From: Ignavibacteriaceae bacterium
GTDB taxonomy: Bacteria > Bacteroidota > Ignavibacteria > Ignavibacteriales > Ignavibacteriaceae
Assembly: GCA_020848375.1 (NCBI GenBank)
Contig: JADLAF010000041.1
Coordinates: forward strand, 1-64,000
Length of the DNA stretch: 64,000 nucleotides
Reading direction: 5' to 3'
Each line of letters starts with the position of its first letter. The stretch's first letter is position 1. The position numbers and the translations under genes are program-made. Positions 29,683 through 38,881 of the stretch are shown here, piece by piece. Under the pieces are notes generated by a model. That model saw only the letters and a list, made by a program, of their open reading frames with translations. It made no database searches and was not told where the DNA came from.

Positions 29683-30903
29683 ATGTTCAGCAGTATCGAA
29701 GAAGCAATTGAAGATTTACGGTTGGGGAAAACTATCATTATCATTGATGATGAAGATCGTGAAAATGAGGGGGATTTTGTCTGTGCTGCTGAACTGATAA
29801 CGCCTGAAACCGTTAACTTTATGATAACAGAGGGGAAGGGACTCCTCTGTGTTGCAGCGGCAGACTCAGTGCTCGACCGAATAGGTATTCCATTAATGGT
29901 GGGGAGCAATTCAGCGCTTCACGGCACACAGTTCACCGTTTCGGTCGATGTTAAGAAAAACACCACAACTGGTATATCAGCAGCAGACCGCACAACGACA
30001 ATCAGAAAACTTGCTGATCCCAGTGCCACGAGAGAAGATTTTGGAATTCCGGGACATATTTTTCCATTAAGAGCAGCCGGTTATGGCGTTCTTAAAAGAT
30101 CCGGTCATACTGAAGCCGTTGTTGATCTCTGCCGCCTTGCGGGACTTCAACCAGTCGGTGCACTTTGTGAAGTTCTTAACACGGATGGCTCAATGGCGCG
30201 CACACCTGAGCTGCTGAAACTTGCCGAAAAACATACTTTAAAAGTTGTTACCGTACATCAGTTATTTGAGTACCGGTTAAGAACTGAGTCTATTATCAAA
30301 AAATTGCTGGATATAAAACTCCCGACAGAGTTTGGTGTTTTTCAGGTTCACCTGTATAAATCACTTTTAGAAGAAAGAGAACATCTTGCCTTTGTAAAGG
30401 GGGATATATCTGGCAGCGAACCAGTACTGACACGCATCCACTCAGAATGTCTTACCGGTGATGTATTTCACTCAATGAAATGCGACTGCCAGCAGCAACT
30501 TCAAAAATCATTTGATGTCATCAATGAGACCGGCAGAGGAATACTTATCTATCTGAGGCAGGAGGGAAGGGGCATAGGACTGGTTAACAAACTCCTCGCA
30601 TACAGATTGCAGGAGGAGGGCAAAGACACCGTAGAAGCAAATCTTGCTTTAGGTTTTAAGGCAGATGAAAGAAATTATGCTTCAGCGGCTCAGATACTTA
30701 AAGAGCTCGGAGTAAAAAGTGTTGATCTGCTCACAAACAATCCTGATAAGATAAAAGCTCTGCAGAAGTTTGATCTCAATCTCCATCAGAGAATTCCGCT
30801 TGAGATAGTTCCTAACTCAGTGAATATCAACTATCTCCGCACAAAGAGGGATAAGATGGGCCACTTAATATTACAGGAAGAATTCCAGGATAAAACAACA
30901 TGA
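29683..30903 (+). CDS. ribBA: Bifunctional DHBP synthase / GTP cyclohydrolase II
   Basis: A 406-residue fusion. The N-half (to about 200) is RibB, with DDEDRENEGDFVCAAE and the conserved HTEAVVDLCRLAGLQP. The C-half is RibA with the zinc cysteines in HSECLTGDVFHSMKCDCQQQL and the catalytic RQEGRGIGLVNK. Together they make the two precursors of riboflavin from ribulose 5-phosphate and GTP. Overlaps the nfeD gene by four bases. Confidence 0.95.
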   Translation: MFSSIEEAIEDLRLGKTIIIIDDEDRENEGDFVCAAELITPETVNFMITEGKGLLCVAAADSVLDRIGIPLMVGSNSALHGTQFTVSVDVKKNTTTGISAADRTTTIRKLADPSATREDFGIPGHIFPLRAAGYGVLKRSGHTEAVVDLCRLAGLQPVGALCEVLNTDGSMARTPELLKLAEKHTLKVVTVHQLFEYRLRTESIIKKLLDIKLPTEFGVFQVHLYKSLLEEREHLAFVKGDISGSEPVLTRIHSECLTGDVFHSMKCDCQQQLQKSFDVINETGRGILIYLRQEGRGIGLVNKLLAYRLQEEGKDTVEANLALGFKADERNYASAAQILKELGVKSVDLLTNNPDKIKALQKFDLNLHQRIPLEIVPNSVNINYLRTKRDKMGHLILQEEFQDKTT

Positions 30904-32216
30904 AAAAGTTATTGGTGTTCTTTTTTGCACTTCTTTTCGCAGTTTCGGTATTCCCCCAAAAGAAAAGAGTAATGGTTGCCAAAATTGACGGCACTATTGA
31001 TCTCGGACTTGCTCCGTTTGTTTCCAGGGTGATTAATGAAGCTGAAGAAAAGAAATATGACGCGGTTATTTTTGAAATAAACACCTTCGGCGGAAGAGTT
31101 GACGCAGCAACACAGATTAAAGATGCAATAATTGAGAGCAATGTTCTCACTATCGCGTTTATTAACAAACGGGCGATTTCAGCGGGTGCACTGATCTCAA
31201 TTTCCTGTAAAAAAATTGTTATGGCCAAAGGTTCATCAATAGGAGCAACTACGGTTGTTGATGAAGGGGGTAATAAAGTTTCTGAGAAGTATCAATCTTA
31301 TATGCGCGGAGAGATGAGAGCCACCGCGGAGCGGAACGGAAGACGAACTGATATAGCCGAGGCAATGGTTGACGAACGGGTTGTAGTGGAAGGTCTTGTG
31401 GATAGTACAAAATTGATAACCCTCACAACTGAAGAAGCCGTTAAATGGGGTTATTGTGATACCGTGGCTAATAGTATGAAAGAAGTATTAGCTGCTTTTA
31501 ACCTTGAGGGAGCAGAGATTACTGTTGCTTCAGCAAACTGGGCGGAAGAAATTGTCAGATTTATCAATAATCCGGTGATATCATCCCTGCTCATCATGCT
31601 TGGACTTGTAGGTCTTTTTACTGAAATTAAAACTCCGGGCTGGGGTATTGCAGGTACTATAGGTATTCTTGCACTTGCAGTGTTTTTCGGAACATCGTTT
31701 ATATTGCAGCTTGCAAGCAGTATCGAAATTATTTTATTTATTGTGGGTGTTATTCTCCTGGCACTTGAGATTTTTGTAGTCCCTGGTTTTGGATTTACCG
31801 GAATCGGAGGTATTGTATTGATTATTGGTTCAATTTTCTTTTCACTCTTTGATGGTGAAGGTTATTATGATTGGGATATACTCAATATGGCAATAATTCA
31901 ACTTGCAGCAGCACTCTTTGGCGGATTGATTCTTATCCTCCTGATATTTAAGTTTCTGCCGAAGTCAAAAACATTTGATCAATTTGTTCATCATATAGAG
32001 GAAAAAGCTGACAAAGGTTTTACTTCAGGTGGTGATTACACCCACCTGGTTGGTATGGAAGCAGTTACTGTGACTGATCACAGACCTGCCGGAGCGATTA
32101 AAATCGGAGATCAGAAATATGATTCCATTTCTGACGGAGAATTCATTGACAAGAACAAAACGGTTAAGGTAGTCAGGACTGAAGGGGTTAAAATAGTTAT
32201 TAAAACGATCGAATAA
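30900..32216 (+). CDS. NfeD-family membrane protease (ClpP-class protease plus NfeD domain)
   Basis: A 438-residue long-form NfeD. Signal peptide (ending FPQ), then a ClpP-like serine protease domain (GGRVDAATQIKDAI; ISAGALISISC with the presumed nucleophile Ser; GSSIGATTVV). Four helices follow (about 225-360), then a C-terminal OB-fold NfeD domain (YTHLVGMEAVTVTDHRPAGAIKIG). Long NfeD proteins cut and scaffold membrane stomatin-like partners; no stomatin gene follows here. The gene ends at a strong terminator. Confidence 0.88.
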   Translation: MKKLLVFFFALLFAVSVFPQKKRVMVAKIDGTIDLGLAPFVSRVINEAEEKKYDAVIFEINTFGGRVDAATQIKDAIIESNVLTIAFINKRAISAGALISISCKKIVMAKGSSIGATTVVDEGGNKVSEKYQSYMRGEMRATAERNGRRTDIAEAMVDERVVVEGLVDSTKLITLTTEEAVKWGYCDTVANSMKEVLAAFNLEGAEITVASANWAEEIVRFINNPVISSLLIMLGLVGLFTEIKTPGWGIAGTIGILALAVFFGTSFILQLASSIEIILFIVGVILLALEIFVVPGFGFTGIGGIVLIIGSIFFSLFDGEGYYDWDILNMAIIQLAAALFGGLILILLIFKFLPKSKTFDQFVHHIEEKADKGFTSGGDYTHLVGMEAVTVTDHRPAGAIKIGDQKYDSISDGEFIDKNKTVKVVRTEGVKIVIKTIE

Positions 32217-32231
32217 CCAGGGTATAAAAAC

Positions 32232-32270
32232 AAAAAGCCCCATCACACTCATGGTGTGAAGGGGCTTTTT
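32232..32270. terminator. Intrinsic terminator between convergent genes
   Basis: AAAAAGCCCC at 32232-32241 pairs with GGGGCTTTTT at 32261-32270, with TCACAC/GTGTGA continuing the stem around a TCAT loop and one unpaired A on each side. The A-run on one side and T-run on the other make it work in both directions, serving nfeD (plus) and the minus-strand lipoprotein gene. Confidence 0.92.
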
Positions 32271-32287
32271 CACTTTAAGGATATGTG

Positions 32288-33349
32288 CTACTTTACAAGC
32301 TGAAGAATGTTTGTCGTGTTTGTTTTTTGCTTTCTCTTCGCGCTGCTGAACGGCGCTCCGGGAGGAGCTTTCATATCAAGTTCGACAGTAAGCGTTGTGG
32401 AAGTCTTTGATTTTTCAAACACACCTTTACCAATATTGAAATAAAGTTTTCCGCTTCCGGAATAACCAGTGTTCTTCATTGAAATACCATTTGATTTTGC
32501 TTCTGGGGCCAGTTCAGATTTACTGATCAACGATGCATCAATCACGGCGTAGGTATTATCACCGGATTTTTCAAATGATGCAAGCTTAAAACCGTGTGTA
32601 TTCTGAATGGCGAATATCTGGAAACTTGCTGGCTGCTGTGGGAAATACCATGTTGAGTCCTTGGCAACTTTCGCTTCAGGTAGTTTTCTAAACAACTGCA
32701 TAACGACAGGCCTTAAAGCACCATCAGTTATATCCTGTATAAATGCCTGCTTTTGTTCAGCATTTATTGAGTCTTTCATTTTGCGGAGTTCAATAATTTT
32801 ATCCGCAATTTTTGTCGTTCTGTAAAGTTCAGCGATATTTCCGTGTCTGTCAATACGGGCATTGAATGGATTATTTATTAATGCCTGGTATTCAAGGAAG
32901 CGATCTTCAACCGAAGTATCATTCTTCGTGCTTGATAAAAACTTATATTTTTCCTCATTAAAACTGCCTTCAACAGCAACTTCCTTAAAGGTGAAACTCA
33001 GTTCCATAGTTTTATCAGCTTCAAGTTCTTCAACCTTCACTTCAATGAGGTAAGAGATCTGCTGCTTTGCTCTCATCTCCTGAACGGTATCGGTCCTGAG
33101 AGACTGTAACTCATCGGTTATTGATGTCAGTTTATAGAGGAACGTATTGCCTTTTTGTACATTGTAACTAAGATCAAACTCTGAAAACGAATTGTCAGTT
33201 ACGGGTGTACCCTTAATCTCTGAAGTATCAACTGTCAGAATATCGGTTTCGGCAGTTTTCGGTGCATTTTCCTTTGAGTCACAGCCGGTGATCAACGTAA
33301 TAAAGGTAAACGTTATAAGGGTTAAAAATAAATTTCTTAACTTATTCAT
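32288..33349 (-). CDS. Predicted lipoprotein (DUF6263-like)
   Basis: A 353-residue protein with lipoprotein signal LITFTFITLITGC (Cys about 23). The mature part starts with FDLSYNVQKGNTFLYKLTSITDE and contains a GYSGSGKLYFNIGKGVFEKSKTS segment late on. That is the pattern of DUF6263-type proteins that open with a Y-x-L-x-x-G-x-x-Y-x-Y strand. Function unknown. The ATG overlaps the end of the NamZ-like gene by eight bases and it is the last gene of the minus block. Confidence 0.6.
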   Translation of the reverse strand: MNKLRNLFLTLITFTFITLITGCDSKENAPKTAETDILTVDTSEIKGTPVTDNSFSEFDLSYNVQKGNTFLYKLTSITDELQSLRTDTVQEMRAKQQISYLIEVKVEELEADKTMELSFTFKEVAVEGSFNEEKYKFLSSTKNDTSVEDRFLEYQALINNPFNARIDRHGNIAELYRTTKIADKIIELRKMKDSINAEQKQAFIQDITDGALRPVVMQLFRKLPEAKVAKDSTWYFPQQPASFQIFAIQNTHGFKLASFEKSGDNTYAVIDASLISKSELAPEAKSNGISMKNTGYSGSGKLYFNIGKGVFEKSKTSTTLTVELDMKAPPGAPFSSAKRKQKTNTTNILQLVK

Positions 33350-34577
33350 AAAGAAGATATCCCTTTTTAAGGTTATTAAAATTTTCTAATTCCTGCTGCC
33401 AGGAGTTATATATCTGTTCAGGGTCTTCACCGCTTTTCAGCCGTGATTGTAAATCGCTCTTGCCTGAGAGAATGGCAAAACTCTTTTCTCTGAAGGTGAA
33501 TTCAGAAGGATGCAGTTTTATAACATGATGCAAAATTCTTAGAGTGAGAAGGATTGGGTCAGATTTCAAATTCTGTTGCGGTGTAATTTTGATACCCTTA
33601 CACTCCACGTCCTTGTGCTTCGGTTTTGTAACTGCATTTTTAATTTCAACGGGGGTATAAGTTACCGCCTCAAATGAAATATCCGGATAATCGTATTTTT
33701 TCAATTCAGTCAGAAGTTTTTCATTATCAAGATACGGTGCGCCAAAAAGAAGGAAAGGGTAGTAGGTTCCGCGGCCTTCAGAAAGATTTGTTCCCTCGAA
33801 TAGGCATGTTCCAGGATACATAAGTATGGTTTCGGGTGACATGATATTAGGGGAGGGCTTAATAAAATTCTTTGTAGTAACTGACAGGGGAGAGTCATAC
33901 CTGTAATTTTGCATAGTAATTACAGTAAGATCAGTTGACTTGTCAATGATCATTTCCCCGGCATAGTATTGAGCAAGTTCACCGATAGACATACCATGAG
34001 CAACAGGTATAGGGGCAATGCCGACAAAGCTGGTGAGACCGGTATCTCTCACAGGACCAAAACTACCCATGAATGCAATCGGATTAGGTCTGTCAAGCAC
34101 GATAACTGGTATATTGTTTTCAGCGGCGGCTTCAATAGTGTAATAGAGAGTTGAGATATAAGTATAAAACCGTGCGCCAACATCTTGAATGTCAAAAATC
34201 AGAAGATCAACACCATTCAACATTTCTTTAGTCGGTTTTTTGTGTTTACCATAAAGCGAAAACACAGGGACACCGGTTTTTGCATCAACTGAGTTGCCAA
34301 TAGTCTCACCTGCTGAAGCCTCCCCTCTGATACCATGTTCAGGTCCGAAAAGTGCAGTCAGCTTTGCATAGGGGGCAATACTGAAAAGGGAATCTGCAAG
34401 ATGTGTTCCGTTCTTAAAAACGGCGGTGTGGTTTGTAACCAGACCAATGTTTTTTCCTTTAAGTAAATCTTTCTTCTCTGAAAGAAGACGATCAGCACCT
34501 GTAATGATATCATTATTCTGTGCTATTGTACAGCTCGTCAGAAAAACAAATACCGTGGTTACAAAAAGGGAGCGCAT
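33342..34577 (-). CDS. NamZ-like exo-beta-N-acetylmuramidase (DUF1343)
   Basis: About 411 residues. The open frame extends back through ndk, but AGGGAG lies nine bases before the ATG at 34577, giving MRSLFVTTVFVFLTSC, a lipoprotein-type signal. ATG 34583 is an alternative. The body has GKNIGLVTNHTAV, LFGPEHGIRGEASAGE, VFSLYGKHKKPT, LLIFDIQDVGARFYTYISTL and VLDRPNP, the DUF1343 core. NamZ trims N-acetylmuramic acid from peptidoglycan fragments and is common in Bacteroidota. No other muropeptide recycling genes are near. Confidence 0.85.
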   Translation of the reverse strand: MRSLFVTTVFVFLTSCTIAQNNDIITGADRLLSEKKDLLKGKNIGLVTNHTAVFKNGTHLADSLFSIAPYAKLTALFGPEHGIRGEASAGETIGNSVDAKTGVPVFSLYGKHKKPTKEMLNGVDLLIFDIQDVGARFYTYISTLYYTIEAAAENNIPVIVLDRPNPIAFMGSFGPVRDTGLTSFVGIAPIPVAHGMSIGELAQYYAGEMIIDKSTDLTVITMQNYRYDSPLSVTTKNFIKPSPNIMSPETILMYPGTCLFEGTNLSEGRGTYYPFLLFGAPYLDNEKLLTELKKYDYPDISFEAVTYTPVEIKNAVTKPKHKDVECKGIKITPQQNLKSDPILLTLRILHHVIKLHPSEFTFREKSFAILSGKSDLQSRLKSGEDPEQIYNSWQQELENFNNLKKGYLLYE

Positions 34578-34599
34578 GGTCATACGCTCCCTAAGGGTG

Positions 34600-35016
34600 T
34601 TATAATAATTCATTGCGCGAAAAGAAATGTGATATTTCAAGTGCTGCATTTTCATCAGAGTCGGAGCCGTGAACCGCATTCTCCGCTTTTGATCCTGCAT
34701 AAAGCTTTCTGATGGTTCCTGATTCTGCCTGAGCCGGATCAGTAGCCCCGATCAGTTTTCTAAAATCAGCAACTGCATTTTCTTTTTCAAGTGCGATTGG
34801 TACAACCGGACCTGAAATCATGAAATCAACTAATTCACCATAGAAAGGTCTTTCTTTGTGAACTTCATAAAACGCCTGAGCAGACTCTTTGCTCATACGC
34901 ATTAGTTTCATTCCTTTAACTGTGAATCCGGCTTCAGTAATCTGAGCTATAATCTTTCCGACAACATTTTTTCTGACGCCATCAGGTTTAATGATGGCAA
35001 GGGTTCTGTTTGACAA
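34600..35016 (-). CDS. ndk: Nucleoside diphosphate kinase
   Basis: A 138-residue [22 protein letters not shown] at the N terminus, [16 protein letters not shown] in the middle and the phospho-His in [12 protein letters not shown]. It passes phosphate from ATP to other nucleoside diphosphates. It follows sucD at 18 bp. In many bacteria NDK associates with succinyl-CoA synthetase, which fits the pairing. Confidence 0.97.
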   Translation of the reverse strand: MSNRTLAIIKPDGVRKNVVGKIIAQITEAGFTVKGMKLMRMSKESAQAFYEVHKERPFYGELVDFMISGPVVPIALEKENAVADFRKLIGATDPAQAESGTIRKLYAGSKAENAVHGSDSDENAALEISHFFSRNELL

Positions 35017-35034
35017 TGTATTATTTCCTTTCTT

Positions 35035-36069
35035 CTATTTTTTCTTGCTTACTTTTTTAACTGTTTTTTTCGCCACCGCAACCAGTTTCTTTTTCGTGGT
35101 TAGTTTGGCAATGCTTTTTTTGGCTGCTGCTTTTTTAACTGGAGCCGCTTTTTTTGCTGGGGCAGCTTTCTTTGCAGGAACTTTTATTTTTGCGGAGAGT
35201 GCTTCGAGAGCTTTTTTCATGGTGACCCCCATATCAGCCGGACTTTCAACAACTTTGATGCCGGCTTTTTTCATAACGCTCATTTTTTCTGCTGCGGTAC
35301 CTTTTCCGCCAGAGATGATTGCGCCGGCATGCCCCATTCTTCTTCCGGCAGGTGCTGTTCTTCCTGCGATGAATCCGACGACAGGTTTCTTAACAAATTT
35401 CTTTATATATGCTGCTGCTTCTTCTTCCGCACTTCCTCCAATTTCACCAATCATGATGATACCATGGGTGTCAGGGTCTTCATTAAAAAGTTTTACTATC
35501 TCAGCAAACTTTGAACCTATTACCGGGTCACCACCAATGCCAACACAAGTTGACTGTCCAAGACCAACATCAGTTAATTGCTTAACTGCTTCGTAGGTTA
35601 ATGTTCCGCTTCTTGACACAACTCCAATTTTCCCTGCTTTGTGAATAAAGCCGGGCATTATACCAACCTTTGCCTGACCGGGGGAGATAACGCCCGGGCA
35701 ATTTGGTCCGATCAGCACAACTCCTTTGTCTTTGATATTATGATATGCTTTTATCATATCAGCGGCTGGAATACCTTCAGTAATGCAAATGACTACTTTT
35801 ATTCCTGCCTCGGCTGCTTCCATAATTGCATCAGCAGCAAAAGCCGGGGGAACAAAGATGACGGAAGTATTTGCCTTCGCATAGGTTACTGCATCTTTTA
35901 CAGTATTATATACGGGAACACCATTAAAGGTTTCACCGCCCTTACCGGGGGTTACTCCTGCAACGACGTTTGTTCCATAATCCAGCATCTGCTCGGTATG
36001 GAAAGATCCTTCTTGTCCTGTGATACCCTGGACAACAAGACGGGTTTTTTTATTGACTAATATGCTCAT
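35035..36069 (-). CDS. sucD: Succinyl-CoA synthetase alpha subunit with lysine/alanine-rich C-terminal tail
   Basis: A 344-residue protein. Residues 1-291 are a standard Suc[41 protein letters not shown]-type [22 protein letters not shown] and the phospho-His in [10 protein letters not shown]. The usual length is about 290. Residues 292-344 (35038-35196) form an extra tail with 21 lysines, many alanines and repeated [12 protein letters not shown] units and no acidic residue, like a histone H1 C terminus. sucC is not adjacent. Reading frame is continuous, so the tail is not a frameshift artefact within this sequence. Confidence 0.95.
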   Translation of the reverse strand: MSILVNKKTRLVVQGITGQEGSFHTEQMLDYGTNVVAGVTPGKGGETFNGVPVYNTVKDAVTYAKANTSVIFVPPAFAADAIMEAAEAGIKVVICITEGIPAADMIKAYHNIKDKGVVLIGPNCPGVISPGQAKVGIMPGFIHKAGKIGVVSRSGTLTYEAVKQLTDVGLGQSTCVGIGGDPVIGSKFAEIVKLFNEDPDTHGIIMIGEIGGSAEEEAAAYIKKFVKKPVVGFIAGRTAPAGRRMGHAGAIISGGKGTAAEKMSVMKKAGIKVVESPADMGVTMKKALEALSAKIKVPAKKAAPAKKAAPVKKAAAKKSIAKLTTKKKLVAVAKKTVKKVSKKK

Positions 36070-36092
36070 TGAGTCCTCTGTTGATTATAATC

Positions 36093-37511
36093 TTATAATT
36101 TATTGAAATTCATTGCTGCCTGAAGTATATATTCTTCGTTAAACTGATCCGCGAGTAACTGAATGCCGACCGGCAGGCCGTTTTTAGCTTTTCCGGCGGG
36201 AATATTCATTGCCGGAATACCTGCAAGATTTGCAGAAGTTGTGTAAATGTCACTTAAATACATCTCGAGGGGGTTATTATTCTTTTCTCCGATTTTGAAA
36301 GCAGTCCCCGGGGTTGTTGGAGTAAGAAGCAAATCAACCTTTGTGAAAACTTTCCGGAAGTCAGATGCGATTTTCTGTCTGACTTGTTGTGCTTTGCGGT
36401 AATAAGCATCATAATATCCTGAAGAGAGAACGTAGGTGCCGAGCATAATTCTTCTCTTCACCTCTTTGCCAAACCCGGCAGTACGGGAAGATACATACAT
36501 CCCTGCCGGGTCACGTGATTCTTCGTTTCTGTAACCGTAACGCACACCATCGAAGCGTGCAAGATTGGAGGATGCTTCTGCAGTAGCTAATATATAATAA
36601 ACTGCTATAGCGTATTGGGTATGGGGGAGTGATACCTCAATTACAGAATGTCCTGCCTTTTTCAGAAGGGAAGCAGCTTCATCCACTTTCTCTCTGATTT
36701 CAGGATTGAGGTCCTCAGTTAGATATTCCTTCGGCAATCCGACAGTAAATTTTTTCTTTTCGTGAAGAACCGGATAAACTCCGGTAATCTGTCGTGTAAC
36801 AGAAGTTGAATCTTTTTCATCGTACCCTGAAAGAACATCAAGAAGAAGTGCACTGTCTTCAACGGAACGGCTGAAGGGACCGACGGTATCAAATGAAGAA
36901 GCAAATGCAGTCAGACCATATCTTGAAACACGTGAGTAGGTCGGCTTCAGTCCATAGATACCACAGAAAGAAGCTGGCTGGCGGATTGATCCGCCGGTAT
37001 CGGTTCCGAGTGAAGCATCACACATATAAGCAGCGACTGCAGCAGCAGAACCGCCGCTTGATCCTCCGGGTACGTAATCGGTATTATGCGGGTTCTTCAC
37101 CGTGCCGAATGCAGAATTTTCATTTGAAGATCCCATCGCAAATTCATCACAGTTGGTCTTACCGATGATAACTGCATCTTCATCAAGAAGTTTTTGCACA
37201 GAAGTGGCTGTATAAACAGCTTTAAAATCTTTGAGAATATTGGAACTGCAGGTGAGAGTCTTATCCTTAATTGAAAGCACATCTTTAACTGCGATAACTG
37301 CTCCTGCGAGTTTTCCGTGTCGGCGAGATTTAATTTTATATTCAATTGCTTCAGCGACAGATAGTGCATCTGATTCAAATACCTCCGTGAAAGCATTGAT
37401 ACTTGCAAGTTCTCTGATACGGCTGAGATAAAAAGAAACATTCGCCAAGAGAGAAAGTTTACCGCTTCTAATCAGTTCCTGTTTTTCAGAAATTGTTCTG
37501 TAAGGGAGCAA
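36093..37511 (-). CDS. gatA: Asp/Glu-tRNA amidotransferase subunit A
   Basis: A 472-residue amidase-signature protein. The catalytic Ser-cisSer-Lys set is visible as AVIAVKDVLSIKD, PGGSSGGSAAAVAA and LGTDTGGSIRQPASFCG. GLKPTYSRVSRYGLTAFASSFDTVGP identifies GatA among amidases. It supplies ammonia for converting misacylated Asp-tRNA(Asn) or Glu-tRNA(Gln). gatB and gatC are elsewhere. The start lies 11 bp after a tatA-like gene. Confidence 0.94.
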   Translation of the reverse strand: MLPYRTISEKQELIRSGKLSLLANVSFYLSRIRELASINAFTEVFESDALSVAEAIEYKIKSRRHGKLAGAVIAVKDVLSIKDKTLTCSSNILKDFKAVYTATSVQKLLDEDAVIIGKTNCDEFAMGSSNENSAFGTVKNPHNTDYVPGGSSGGSAAAVAAYMCDASLGTDTGGSIRQPASFCGIYGLKPTYSRVSRYGLTAFASSFDTVGPFSRSVEDSALLLDVLSGYDEKDSTSVTRQITGVYPVLHEKKKFTVGLPKEYLTEDLNPEIREKVDEAASLLKKAGHSVIEVSLPHTQYAIAVYYILATAEASSNLARFDGVRYGYRNEESRDPAGMYVSSRTAGFGKEVKRRIMLGTYVLSSGYYDAYYRKAQQVRQKIASDFRKVFTKVDLLLTPTTPGTAFKIGEKNNNPLEMYLSDIYTTSANLAGIPAMNIPAGKAKNGLPVGIQLLADQFNEEYILQAAMNFNKL

Positions 37512-37522
37512 TTGATCTACCG

Positions 37523-37732
37523 TTACCCTTGGTTCTTGGTGTTGTCTTTGGGTTTGTCTTCGGTGTCCATTGATTTCTTAATTTCGGTTTCAACATCTGA
37601 CATGGACTTTTTAACTTCACGCAGCCCTTTGCCGAAACTGCGGAGAATTTCAGGCAGTCTTTTGGGTCCGAAAACAAGTAATATTACCAGCCCGATGACT
37701 ATTATTTCACCGGTTCCAATGTTAGAAAACAT
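37523..37732 (-). CDS. tatA: Sec-independent translocase protein TatA/TatB-like
   Basis: A 69-residue protein: short N-terminal helix (GEIIVIGLVILLVFGPKRLPEI), amphipathic helix with LRSFGKGLREVKKSM, and a charged C-terminal tail. FGPKRLPE is the classic hinge. It belongs to the TatA/E family; a TatB role is possible because a second copy lies two bases upstream. tatC is not in the window. Confidence 0.88.
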   Translation of the reverse strand: MFSNIGTGEIIVIGLVILLVFGPKRLPEILRSFGKGLREVKKSMSDVETEIKKSMDTEDKPKDNTKNQG

Positions 37733-37734
37733 AC

Positions 37735-37920
37735 TTATTTATCTTTAATTTCTTTTTTTGATTCATCTGAATCGCTATCAGCAGGATCTTTCACTGCTTT
37801 TTTGAACTCCTTAATACCTTTACCGAGTCCCTGCGCTAGTTCCGGAATTTTTTTAGCTCCAAATAAAAGCAGGATGATTCCAACGATGATGAGTATTTCT
37901 GTAAAACCAAGATTAGGCAT
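37735..37920 (-). CDS. tatA: Sec-independent translocase protein TatA-like
   Basis: A 61-residue protein: [39 protein letters not shown] followed by an acidic/lysine tail. [22 protein letters not shown] is typical TatA. Its start overlaps the end of purQ by eight bases. Two tatA-like copies in tandem may provide TatA and TatB functions. Confidence 0.9.
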   Translation of the reverse strand: MPNLGFTEILIIVGIILLLFGAKKIPELAQGLGKGIKEFKKAVKDPADSDSDESKKEIKDK

Positions 37921-38632
37921 GCTGCACCTTTTTCTCTGAAAGTGAATTAATAACCGAGGCGAATAGTGTCAGTCCATCTGCATTACCCAGCAGGATATCC
38001 GCGTTTCTTTCCGGATGAGGCATCAGACCGAGTACGTTTCCCTCAGCATTGATGATTCCGGCGATATTGTTTATGGAACCGTTAGGATTTGCTTCTGCGC
38101 CGGTAGTTCCTTTTATATCTGAATATCTGAACAAAATTCTATTTTCTTTTTCTAATGTATCAATAACTTCTTTTGGCGCGGTATAATTTCCTTCACCGTG
38201 CGCGATCGGAAAGTTTACCACCTGTCCTTTTATATATCCAGATGTAAAAATTGAATCATTCTGTTCTACGCGAAGATTCTGATCAGAGCAAATAAATTTT
38301 AGTGAACTGTTGTTGTTAAGCGCTCCGGGGAGCAATCCTGATTCGCAGAGTATCTGAAAACCATTACAGATTCCGATGATGACTGTTCCTTCTGAGGCAG
38401 CATTCTTTACTGACTGCATAACCGGGGAAAGACCGGCAATTGCCCCTGAACGCAGGTAGTCACCATAGGAAAAACCGCCCGGGAGTATGATCAGATCAAA
38501 ATGACGGTTGAACGTATCTTTATGCCATATATATTCAGGTGATACCATTTCGAACTTCGTGAGTGCAGCAAAAGCATCATGATCACAGTTCGAACCGGGG
38601 AAAACAACAACGCCTGCTGAGATGCTGCTCAT
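37913..38632 (-). CDS. purQ: Phosphoribosylformylglycinamidine synthase glutaminase subunit
   Basis: A 239-residue class I glutaminase starting [16 protein letters not shown]. The nucleophile Cys is in [11 protein letters not shown] and the His-Glu pair is in [10 protein letters not shown]. It provides ammonia to PurL. The open frame reaches 38692, but ATG 38632 gives the family N terminus and an ATGA overlap with purS. PurL is not in the window. Confidence 0.94.
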   Translation of the reverse strand: MSSISAGVVVFPGSNCDHDAFAALTKFEMVSPEYIWHKDTFNRHFDLIILPGGFSYGDYLRSGAIAGLSPVMQSVKNAASEGTVIIGICNGFQILCESGLLPGALNNNSSLKFICSDQNLRVEQNDSIFTSGYIKGQVVNFPIAHGEGNYTAPKEVIDTLEKENRILFRYSDIKGTTGAEANPNGSINNIAGIINAEGNVLGLMPHPERNADILLGNADGLTLFASVINSLSEKKVQHA

Positions 38633-38877
38633 AGTTTTTGAAGGTGAATTTGAAACTCTTCCATGACCGGATTTGCAAGAAGCTTTGAGCAAAAATCATT
38701 TGCAACTGACCGTGCCTCCTGTTCGTCCTCAGTATTAACCGTAAAGTCAATTTGCTTGTTAACCCTTACATCAGTTATGCCTGAGTACCCAAGTAGTCTG
38801 GCACCCTGCTCAACTGCCTTACCCTGGGGGTCTAATATGGATTTCCTTCTTTTTACAAACACCTGAACTGAGTACAC
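38629..38877 (-). CDS. purS: Phosphoribosylformylglycinamidine synthase subunit PurS
   Basis: An 82-residue Pur[29 protein letters not shown] is the standard opening, and [11 protein letters not shown] follows. It bridges PurQ and the small-type PurL. It starts four bases after pssA and overlaps purQ by four bases. Confidence 0.93.
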   Translation of the reverse strand: MYSVQVFVKRRKSILDPQGKAVEQGARLLGYSGITDVRVNKQIDFTVNTEDEQEARSVANDFCSKLLANPVMEEFQIHLQKL

Positions 38878-38881
38878 GCTT

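Noticed and set aside
33342-34700. 452-residue version of the NamZ-like protein
   Set aside because: The extra N terminus is ndk sequence in another frame; the ATG at 34577 has AGGGAG upstream and begins a proper lipoprotein signal.
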